Of a DNA stretch of 64,000 nt, positions 57,592 to 64,000 are shown one piece after another. The notes under the pieces were generated by a model. The model made no database searches, was not told the DNA's origin, and was given only the letters and a program-made list of their open reading frames with translations. This DNA comes from Allorhodopirellula solitaria. Its GTDB lineage: Bacteria > Planctomycetota > Planctomycetia > Pirellulales > Pirellulaceae. The stretch is taken from the NCBI RefSeq assembly GCF_007859855.1, contig NZ_SJPK01000003.1, forward strand, positions 565,182 through 629,181. The letters run 5' to 3'. The translations under genes were made by a program, and so were the position numbers. Within the stretch, counting starts at the first letter, position 1; every line of letters begins with the position of its first letter.

Positions 57592-58875
57592 ATGTCGATC
57601 ACTGCATCCGTCCTGATCCTCAGCACCGACGACAAGATCGTCGAGGAGGCCAAACTGGCTCTTGATGGAATGGGCGAGACCGCACCTCGGTTTCGTTTGG
57701 TCAAAGAATCGAGCTATTTGTTTGAATCGCTGCGGACTCAGCCAATCTCTCTCGTCCTGATTGAGTTCACCGAGGATCCCAAAGAACTGATCCGAGTTGT
57801 CAATCAAGTGCGATCCGCTTCGCCGCCAACCCGCATCGCGGCCATTTTGCGACCCGAGGGGTTTCCCGAGAACGTCAACGAGTCAGCGGCCTTGATCGAC
57901 GCGATGCGAGGGGGCGTTTGTGATTTCTTGCGGCGGCCACTCTCGACGTCGGACCTATCGCGTCTGATCTCGCAGCCCTCGGCAGCTGGCAATGCCGGTT
58001 CCTCCTCCACCCAGACGCTTGGTCGTGTTGTTTCATTCATTAGTAACAAGGGCGGCGTGGGGAAATCGACGTTGTCGACGAACGCTGCGGTGGCGATCGC
58101 GCGGCGCGGCCAAAAGAGCGTGTTGCTGATCGATGGGTCGATTCAGATGGGCGTCGGGGCCGCGTTGCTCGACCTGCACCCGACAGCGACTCTGACCGAT
58201 TTGGCCCGAGAGGCGGACCGCCTGGATCCAACCATGATTCGTCAAACTGCAGCGATTCATTCCAGTGGACTGCATCTGTTGGCCGCACCGGCCGATGCCG
58301 TTGAAGCGATGGAGATCGACGATTTGTTGATCGCGCGCATCATCACGTTGGCCCGCCAAACCTATGATGTCGTGATCGTCGATACGTTTCCGATGTTCGA
58401 TCAAGTCGTGATTGCGGCTCTCGACCTAAGTGATCGTGTGTTCGTGGTCCTGGAGAATGTCCTGCCGACGTTGTTGGGCGGTGCGAAGTTGCTGAGTGTT
58501 TTGGAGCGGATTGGTTACCCGGCCGAGCGCCAGTCGATCATATTGAATCGACAACAAAGGGTGACCGGTAGTTTGTCGGTCGATGATGTGGCGGAGCGGT
58601 TGCAGCGTGAGATCGATCATGTGTTGCCATTCGATAAGCGGGTCATGGCGGCGGCGAATTGCGGTGTTCCAATCGCTACTGCGACAGTCCGTCTGAGCGG
58701 ATTCAGCCGCGCGTTGGAACGCCTGACCGATGATGTTTTGGGACGTACCGACTCGGCAGCGCCAAGAGTCGAACAAGCCGAGCCACCCTTGGTCGCCCAG
58801 CGGGAGGGCCAGGTGCCCGCCGAGTATCCATCCACCCGCGGCACCGCCGATTTGCCATCGAATCCGTTGGAATAA
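57592..58875 (+). CDS. tadZ: TadZ/CpaE ATPase
   Basis: This 427-residue protein has a receiver-like atypical N-terminal domain (TASVLILSTDDKIVEEAKLA, about 1-130) and a MinD/ParA-like ATPase with deviant Walker A FISNKGGVGKSTLSTNAA (about 149-166), VLLIDGSIQMGVGAALLDL and VVIVDTFPMFDQVV (Walker B). TadZ localises the Tad machine to the pole or assembly site. It continues the operon between TadG and TadA; 45 bases separate it from tadA. Confidence 0.93.
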   Translation: MSITASVLILSTDDKIVEEAKLALDGMGETAPRFRLVKESSYLFESLRTQPISLVLIEFTEDPKELIRVVNQVRSASPPTRIAAILRPEGFPENVNESAALIDAMRGGVCDFLRRPLSTSDLSRLISQPSAAGNAGSSSTQTLGRVVSFISNKGGVGKSTLSTNAAVAIARRGQKSVLLIDGSIQMGVGAALLDLHPTATLTDLAREADRLDPTMIRQTAAIHSSGLHLLAAPADAVEAMEIDDLLIARIITLARQTYDVVIVDTFPMFDQVVIAALDLSDRVFVVLENVLPTLLGGAKLLSVLERIGYPAERQSIILNRQQRVTGSLSVDDVAERLQREIDHVLPFDKRVMAAANCGVPIATATVRLSGFSRALERLTDDVLGRTDSAAPRVEQAEPPLVAQREGQVPAEYPSTRGTADLPSNPLE

Positions 58876-58920
58876 CCCCCCGGCAGCGTCTCGCGTCAAT
58901 CGTCCTCCCTATCCAACGCT

Positions 58921-60399
58921 ATGTCCCATCCTCCCGACAACACCACGACGGCGCGCGAACTGTTCACGCGAACGAGTCTACGATTGCCCAGTGAACGGGT
59001 ACGCGACGAGTCGACGCGTCAATCGAGCAAGAGCTTTGCCGGTGCGCCTGCCGCCATGCCGGCTGCTGGGAACGCGTCGTTTGCATCTGTCAAAGCGGCG
59101 ATGCACACGCAACTGTTAGAGGACCTTGATCGGCGTGATCGGATCACGGCCAGCGAAGACGAGTTGGCTGAATTGGTCAAAGAATATGTCGTTGACGCAT
59201 TGGCGACTCAAGACTGGCCGCTCAACGATTCCGAGCGCCGGCAACTGGTCGATGATTTGATAGAAGAAACGATCGGTGTCGGGCCGCTTGCGCCGCTATT
59301 GGCCGATCCGGCCGTGACTGACATTTTGGTCAACGGCCCTCACACGGTGTTTGTCGAACGTTTCGGGCAGCTCGAACCGACCGCAGTTCATTTTCGCGAT
59401 GACGAACACTTGGTCCGCATCATCGGTCGGATTGCCTCTCGCGTGGGGCGGCGAATCGACGAAAGCTCACCGATGGTCGACGCTCGACTTCCCGATGGTA
59501 GCCGCGTCAACGCAACCCTGCCGCCCGTTACCATCGACGGCCCGACGTTGTCGATTCGCCGATTCGGCAGACGCCGGCTTCGCAGTGACGACCTGATGCG
59601 ACTGGGGATGTTTTCACCCGCCATGTTGCAGTTCTTGCGTTTGGCGATCCGCGGTCGCATCAACATGATCGTCTCGGGCGGCACCGGTTCCGGGAAATCC
59701 ACATTTTTGGGGGCACTCGCCGAGGCGATCCCAGACACCGAACGTATCATCACGATCGAGGATGCCGCTGAATTGCAGCTCGATCAGCGACATGTCGTTC
59801 GCATGGAGACCCGACCGCCAAATATCGAAGGCCAGGGCCGCATTGTAGCCCGTGATCTCGTCGTCAATGCGTTGCGTATGCGCCCCGACCGAATCATCGT
59901 TGGCGAAGTCCGCGCCGGTGAAGCACTCGACATGATGCAGGCTATGAATACCGGCCACGACGGATCACTGACGACGATTCATGCCAACTCGCCGCGGGAT
60001 GCCGTGTCGCGATTGGAAACGATGGTATTGATGGCGGGAATCGATTTGCCAGCTCGTGCGATTCGTGAACAAGCCGTGTCAGCGATCGATATCATTGTTC
60101 AGGTCAAACGTTACGAAGACGGCGTGCGGCGTGTGCAATCCATTTCAGAACTGGTGGGCATGGAGGGTGAAACGGCACAGTTGCAGGAGATTTTTCGGTT
60201 TCAGTCAACGGGGAAAGCCAATCGTCGCATCCAGGGTAATTTTGTCGCCACAGGGGTCGTGCCGCGAGTCGCTGAGCATTTGCGAGAGAATCACATTGAC
60301 GTGCCTATGGAGTGGTTCCACCGACCATCAGACACCTCCATGGTGGGTTCCGACGCTTCGGCGAGCGTCGATGAATCTGATCGGCGACGATCATGGTAG
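58921..60399 (+). CDS. tadA: TadA/CpaF secretion ATPase
   Basis: This 492-residue type II/IV secretion ATPase powers pilus extension (and retraction in some systems). Walker [17 protein letters not shown] (about 252-267), Asp box [12 protein letters not shown], Walker B-region [20 protein letters not shown] and His box [17 protein letters not shown] are all present. The N-terminal domain has [20 protein letters not shown]. It overlaps tadB by 7 bases. No defect is seen. Confidence 0.96.
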   Translation: MSHPPDNTTTARELFTRTSLRLPSERVRDESTRQSSKSFAGAPAAMPAAGNASFASVKAAMHTQLLEDLDRRDRITASEDELAELVKEYVVDALATQDWPLNDSERRQLVDDLIEETIGVGPLAPLLADPAVTDILVNGPHTVFVERFGQLEPTAVHFRDDEHLVRIIGRIASRVGRRIDESSPMVDARLPDGSRVNATLPPVTIDGPTLSIRRFGRRRLRSDDLMRLGMFSPAMLQFLRLAIRGRINMIVSGGTGSGKSTFLGALAEAIPDTERIITIEDAAELQLDQRHVVRMETRPPNIEGQGRIVARDLVVNALRMRPDRIIVGEVRAGEALDMMQAMNTGHDGSLTTIHANSPRDAVSRLETMVLMAGIDLPARAIREQAVSAIDIIVQVKRYEDGVRRVQSISELVGMEGETAQLQEIFRFQSTGKANRRIQGNFVATGVVPRVAEHLRENHIDVPMEWFHRPSDTSMVGSDASASVDESDRRRSW

Positions 60400-61286
60400 T
60401 GGTGGGAGTCGTCGCGCTGTGGGCAGTCATTGGCTTGATCTGCGTGGGGGGGTATCAGATTTACGCCCGTCGCCAACGAACGCTCGATCGGTTCGTCGAA
60501 GCGACGCAGCAAGAGGGAGAGTATGAGGAGGGAGCGGCCAGTCGCAGCGCCGAGTCGACGCGCCGATCGCCGCCATCGACGCGCCGCTTAGCCCGTCGTT
60601 GGATCTGGGTGCCGTGGACGATCGGGGCGATCACTGCCCTGGTCGTGTGGATCGGCTTCGGGTGGCCGTTGCAGTACGTTTTGGCCATTGGTGCCGTGGT
60701 TGCGTTGCTGCTCAGCCAAGTCGAGAGTTTTTTGCACACCCGCCACATCGCCAAACTGGAGCGACAACTCGCCGATGCCATCGACATCATGGTCGGGGCG
60801 GTCAGTGCGGGCGCGGCGTTGGGACCCGCGATGGAAGCCGCGACTCACGAAACCGATCGTCCACTGAAGCGGTATTTACAAGAAATCTCCGGTCGAATTC
60901 GCTTGGGCGATGACCCCGCGTCGGTATTTCGATCGTTGGCCGATCGCGTACCGCTCGAGACGTTTCTACTTTTCTCGTCGTCGTTAGCCGTCCACTTCGA
61001 AGTCGGCGGTAGGCTCGCTCCCACACTTGCGATCGTGGGGCGGACCATCCGCGACCGCATTGAAATCACACGGCGGATCCAATCCAACATCGCCCAATCG
61101 CAGTTCAGCACATTTGCGATCTTGGGGTTGGTGTACTTGATCGCTGTGATCGTCTGGCGAAACGGTCCCGAACCCATGCGCGAGTTCGTGACCTCGACCG
61201 TCGGTAGTTGGTTCATTGCCGGCTCGGTCATCCTGCAAGCCGTCGGGATTGCTTGGATGGGTATTATCTCTAAACCGAAGTTCTAG
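60393..61286 (+). CDS. tadB: TadB-type inner-membrane platform protein
   Basis: This 297-residue protein of the T2SS-F family has an N-terminal membrane helix, a polar Arg/Ser-rich stretch, two further helices (IGAITALVVWIGFGWPLQYV) and the F-domain: LADAIDIMVGAVSAGAALGP, AMEAATHETDRPLKRYLQEI and RIRLGDDPASVFRSLADRVP. C-terminal helices follow. It forms the platform with TadC under the TadA ATPase. Confidence 0.92.
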   Translation: MVVVGVVALWAVIGLICVGGYQIYARRQRTLDRFVEATQQEGEYEEGAASRSAESTRRSPPSTRRLARRWIWVPWTIGAITALVVWIGFGWPLQYVLAIGAVVALLLSQVESFLHTRHIAKLERQLADAIDIMVGAVSAGAALGPAMEAATHETDRPLKRYLQEISGRIRLGDDPASVFRSLADRVPLETFLLFSSSLAVHFEVGGRLAPTLAIVGRTIRDRIEITRRIQSNIAQSQFSTFAILGLVYLIAVIVWRNGPEPMREFVTSTVGSWFIAGSVILQAVGIAWMGIISKPKF

Positions 61287-61408
61287 AAACGCATCTGAAA
61301 AGGGGCCGCTCCTCTCCGTCGAGGCCGTGAAAAAACATGCAAAGTGATTCGCCATTAAAGGGGCAGACCCTCATTCAGATCGACTGCAATGCGTCAGGGA
61401 CGAACTGA

Positions 61409-62320
61409 ATGAGCTCGCTATTCCTCACACTTCCTCTGCTCTTGGCGTTCACTGCGGTGGCGTTCCTGGCGGCGCGATATCTGTTCGCTCGCGAACGGAC
61501 GCTCGCCCGTTGGCATTCCGACATGGATGTCAACGTCGCTCTGGATTCTTCATCGCCGCGCGGTTGGTTGTCGGGTTGGTTGTTCCTGGCTGGTTATCGC
61601 AGCGTTTCGGCACCGTGGGTCTTTGTTGGGGCGATGACTGCGTGCACGTTGTTCGGTTTGGGGGCGGCGACGCTGTTCGTGCTGTCCGGTTTGCAAGGTG
61701 CGATGGAACGCACCGTTGTGTTGGTTCCCGGCGGCGTCGGCGATACATTCTTGCCCGTCGTTTGGGTCGCTCCCTGGATTATGGCGATTCTCTTGATCTG
61801 TATACCTGTCACCACTGTGCGTTCCGCTCGACGCAAACGAGTCGCGTTGATTGAACAAGACCTACCACTGGCGATGGAATTGATGGCAACACTCAGCGAA
61901 GCGGGTTTGAGTTTCGATTCGGCGCTCCTCCGGGTTCTGAGAACCCGCCTTGCCGGTCGACCGCTCGCCAATGAACTGAACCTCTATCACGCCGATCTGC
62001 TGGCGGGGCGCCCCAGAATCCAATCGTTGCGTCGGCTGAGCGGTCGAGTGCGGATTGGTTCGATCTCGATTCTGGTCTCGGCGCTCGTACAAGCGGAGCA
62101 GATGGGGATGGGGATCGCCAAAGTCCTTCGCACTCAGGCCGACGACATCCGCGCCCGGCGACGCGAGCGCGCGATCGCGTTTGCCAATGCGTTGCCCGTT
62201 AAGCGTCTTTTCCCGCTGGTGATCTGTTTCTTGCCCGGCTTGTTCGTCTGGACTCTCGGGCCCGCGTTCGTACAGCTGTTCAAGCTCACCGAAACCTTCA
62301 CCAGTGGCGGGGGTTTGTGA
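61409..62320 (+). CDS. tadC: TadC-type inner-membrane platform protein
   Basis: This 303-residue protein of the T2SS-F family has three N-terminal hydrophobic segments, then LPLAMELMATLSEAGLSFDS, ALLRVLRTRLAGRPLANELN, IGSISILVSALVQAEQMGMG and IAKVLRTQADDIRARRRERA. The last helix is PLVICFLPGLFVWTLGPAFV. It is the partner of TadB. 122 bases separate it from tadB with no gene. It overlaps the DUF192 gene by 4 bases. Confidence 0.92.
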   Translation: MSSLFLTLPLLLAFTAVAFLAARYLFARERTLARWHSDMDVNVALDSSSPRGWLSGWLFLAGYRSVSAPWVFVGAMTACTLFGLGAATLFVLSGLQGAMERTVVLVPGGVGDTFLPVVWVAPWIMAILLICIPVTTVRSARRKRVALIEQDLPLAMELMATLSEAGLSFDSALLRVLRTRLAGRPLANELNLYHADLLAGRPRIQSLRRLSGRVRIGSISILVSALVQAEQMGMGIAKVLRTQADDIRARRRERAIAFANALPVKRLFPLVICFLPGLFVWTLGPAFVQLFKLTETFTSGGGL

Positions 62321-62673
62321 TGACGAAACTGTTCAACACCGAGACCGGCGACCTATTGTTGGATGATCTGCAGATTGCGGACACTTTCTGGAAACGCTTC
62401 CGTGGGCTGCAGTTTCGCGGTTCGCTGCCGGAAAGTTCCGGCTTGCTGTTGACGCCGTGTTCGTCCATTCACACCTGCTGGATGCGGTTTTCCATTGACG
62501 TGATCATGCTCGACTGCGAGCGTTGTGTGTTGGGCATCCGAACGCGCGTTTCGCCTTGGCGCGCGGTCGTCTGCGAGCGCGGGACCGCTCACGTGATCGA
62601 AGTCCGACCTGGCTCAGTCGGTGTTCCGAAAGGGGCAAGATTGGATTGGAATGGACCACCATCTACCGGATAG
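62317..62673 (+). CDS. DUF192 protein
   Basis: This 118-residue protein matches DUF192: IADTFWKRFRGLQFRGSLPE, SSGLLLTPCSSIHTCWMRFS and IDVIMLDCERCVLGIRTRVS, ending VIEVRPGSVGVPKGARLDW. The family is a small beta-barrel of unknown function that often sits at the end of Tad loci. Here it lacks a signal peptide and overlaps tadC (GTGATGA), so it belongs to the operon. It has five cysteines. Confidence 0.9.
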   Translation: MMTKLFNTETGDLLLDDLQIADTFWKRFRGLQFRGSLPESSGLLLTPCSSIHTCWMRFSIDVIMLDCERCVLGIRTRVSPWRAVVCERGTAHVIEVRPGSVGVPKGARLDWNGPPSTG

Positions 62674-62730
62674 TAGTAACGACGTATCCCCAAGCGAACG
62701 ACATGCCTTTTAGAAAGAGAACGGGACTCG

Positions 62731-63435
62731 ATGCATCAACACTCTCATGAACTCACCCTGGGACTCGCGTATTTCTTGGGTGCTTTGCACGCGCTCGAGC
62801 CGGGCCACGGGAAGACCGCGATGCTGGTGTACCTCTCCGGCCAGCGGCGTAGCTATTGGCACCCGCTGGTGATGGGGGTATCAAGCGGGATGGCACACTC
62901 GGTGTCGTTGATCGCAATCGCCATGGCTGTTCATCTGACTCATCACCTCGTCACCGGTGATCACCACCATGATGATCAACGGGTTACAAATGGTTTGCAG
63001 TGGATCAGTGCCTGCTTGGTTTTATGCGTTGGCCTGTGGATGTTGTGGTCGGCATGGCGATCCAAACCGATGAAATGCGTTTGCCAATCGCATCGTCATG
63101 AGTGCGATTCGAAGCCGCCTTCAGCAAAATCCAGCTATTCGATGAGCGCATTGCTCGGCGTGGCGTTTGGATTGCTGCCCTGTCCATCCGCGCTGGCGGC
63201 ATACTTCACCAGCATGTCGACGGGATCCCCGGTTGCCGCGTACGCGGTCATCGGCTTATTCGCCGCAGGAATTGCCACGTCATTGACCTGTGTCGGCATG
63301 TTGTTGCAGCGTTTTGGTGGGAGCTTGATCCGCAAAGACAGTCGGCTCGGAGCGTTGCCCTGGTCTTACATCCGAGCGCTCCTGATCCTTGGTGTTGGCA
63401 TGTTCTATACGGCTCGATTGGCGTTTGCGGCGTAG
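62731..63435 (+). CDS. NicO/RcnA-family nickel-cobalt transporter
   Basis: This 234-residue membrane protein is of the HoxN/NicO/RcnA superfamily: about six helices, with the metal motif HALEPGHGKTAMLVYLSGQ in the first, MAHSVSLIAIAMAVH, then a cytoplasmic His loop (THHLVTGDHHHDD) and a second loop with CVCQSHRHECD. Later comes LLGVAFGLLPCPSALAAYF. Family members move Ni2+ or Co2+ across the inner membrane, usually outward for RcnA types. The His-rich N-terminus MHQHSHE may pre-bind metal. It is 57 bases after the DUF192 gene on the same strand, but is not functionally part of the Tad machine. Confidence 0.88.
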   Translation: MHQHSHELTLGLAYFLGALHALEPGHGKTAMLVYLSGQRRSYWHPLVMGVSSGMAHSVSLIAIAMAVHLTHHLVTGDHHHDDQRVTNGLQWISACLVLCVGLWMLWSAWRSKPMKCVCQSHRHECDSKPPSAKSSYSMSALLGVAFGLLPCPSALAAYFTSMSTGSPVAAYAVIGLFAAGIATSLTCVGMLLQRFGGSLIRKDSRLGALPWSYIRALLILGVGMFYTARLAFAA

Positions 63436-63917
63436 CGACAATGGATGGAAAACCCGAAGGAATCGTGCTGGCTGTAGGCGGTTTTTGAGAGAATTCCGTC
63501 GGATGACCCAAGATTTTCCATATTCAGTTAACTGGAAATCGATCTGCGTCGCGGTGCAGTGCCACGGCATTCGCTACGGGACCGCTCTCGCGCAGCTCCT
63601 TGTCGTTGACCATCGGCTCTCGACAGAATCTTGAACCGTCAATCCTGCCAGTGCAAAGTGTTTGCATCTGCGATTGACACGTGGTGGGCTGTTGTTGATA
63701 ATTGCAGGGCAATTGCAATTGTGACTCTTGGCTCCACAGGTTTTTCCATGGCAACTCGACTGTTTTGCTTTCGCCGTGAATCGTTTTTTGGGGCGTTGCC
63801 TGTGTGCGGTATGGCTGCACAGGTCCGGGTGACTTTGTTGGCGGCCGTAGACGAACGATGGACCCGCATTCGCGACGTTGGCACTTTGCGTTTGTGTGCC
63901 ATCACCGAGAACGATTG
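63436..63917 (+). other. Intergenic, possible tiny gene and palindromic operator
   Basis: TTGATAATTGCAGGGCAATTGCAATTG (63694-63720) contains overlapping inverted repeats (AATTGC..GCAATT) reminiscent of Fur-family sites. A plus-strand frame from 63631 or ATG 63750 ends in TGA overlapping the next ATG (TGATG) and would give 56-95 residues with no recognisable motif. I do not call it a gene. Confidence 0.3.
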
Positions 63918-64000
63918 ATGGCCGAGTCAATCGAGTGCCGCTTGGATCCGAACGTTGGTCATTCATCTTACGATCCTTTTGATGAATCGCTGTGGGGCGA
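63918..64000 (+). CDS. Start of a gene cut by the window edge
   Basis: ATG 63918 opens a frame MAESIECRLDPNVGHSSYDP then FDESLWG that stays open to the window end. It overlaps the stop of the small upstream frame (TGATG). Too little is visible for a family call. Confidence 0.35.
   Translation, partial: MAESIECRLDPNVGHSSYDPFDESLWG

Noticed and set aside
63574-63966. 130-codon minus-strand open frame
   Set aside because: No start signal or motif, and it overlaps the palindromic region and the start of a plus-strand gene.

Overview
The window looks like a chromosome segment of a Planctomycetota bacterium of the Rhodopirellula/Pirellulaceae type. The evidence is a set of families that are abundant or nearly confined there: DUF1501 and PSCyt/DUF1549/DUF1553 proteins, pseudopilin-like DUF1559 proteins, a DUF1580 protein, a four-helix-bundle (S23-like) protein and many palindromic intergenic repeats. 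Everything is read by eye from sequence. Family names rest on motif recognition and no search was run.

Layout. (1) 0.5-3.6 kb: a GNAT protein and a long aspartate kinase (lysC). (2) 3.4-9.0 kb: a small island bracketed by two copies of the 3' end of lysC. The second copy is a fragment whose coding differences are all synonymous. Inside lies a row of six integron attC-like sites (4961-8236) without an integron integrase. The cassettes carry an exported protein, a small Cys-containing protein, a broken REP-associated transposase, a non-coding cassette, a DUF2971-like protein, and one and a half four-helix-bundle genes. (3) 9.2-14.8 kb: core-like genes, including an operon of a radical SAM protein and a DUF4130-UdgX fusion, an SDR and small proteins. 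(4) 15.0-29.4 kb: a 14.4-kb integrative element in tRNA-Gln(UUG), flanked by a 21-bp direct repeat. It carries a tyrosine integrase, a primase/helicase replication protein with a repeat-rich candidate origin, HTH and DUF1580 proteins, an MmeI-type restriction-modification enzyme, a DUF4282 membrane protein and an overlapping three-gene cassette of unknown function. The crossover site lies inside the integrase reading frame. In the excised circle the integrase would read on into a 73-codon segment now stranded at the far end and then overlap the next gene. (5) 29.6-36.7 kb: a Tat-exported DUF1501 protein and a 1761-residue cytochrome/WD40/DUF1549/DUF1553 protein. (6) 36.9-39.6 kb: a possible operon of two TPR-type proteins, a small membrane protein and an MntR/DtxR regulator behind a Fur-like box, then 0.9 kb of palindromic repeats.

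(7) 40.5-48.9 kb: secreted propeller proteins, lipoproteins and two DUF1559 proteins, several of them His-rich, with a small Cys/His-rich exported protein and a DUF1611 protein. (8) 49.0-52.4 kb: a tandemly duplicated module of palindromic element, Cys/His-rich exported protein and Flp pilin. It leads into (9) a Tad pilus/secretion operon (prepilin peptidase, TadE, RcpC/CpaB, TadG, TadZ, TadA, TadB, TadC, plus DUF192) to 62.7 kb. The window ends with a NicO/RcnA-type metal transporter and the start of a truncated gene.

The parts that look least described are the integrase split by its own attachment site, the attC cassette island at lysC, the three-gene cassette at 21.5-23.8 kb, and the three-member Cys/His-rich protein family with the shared palindrome TGGTCSGACCA.
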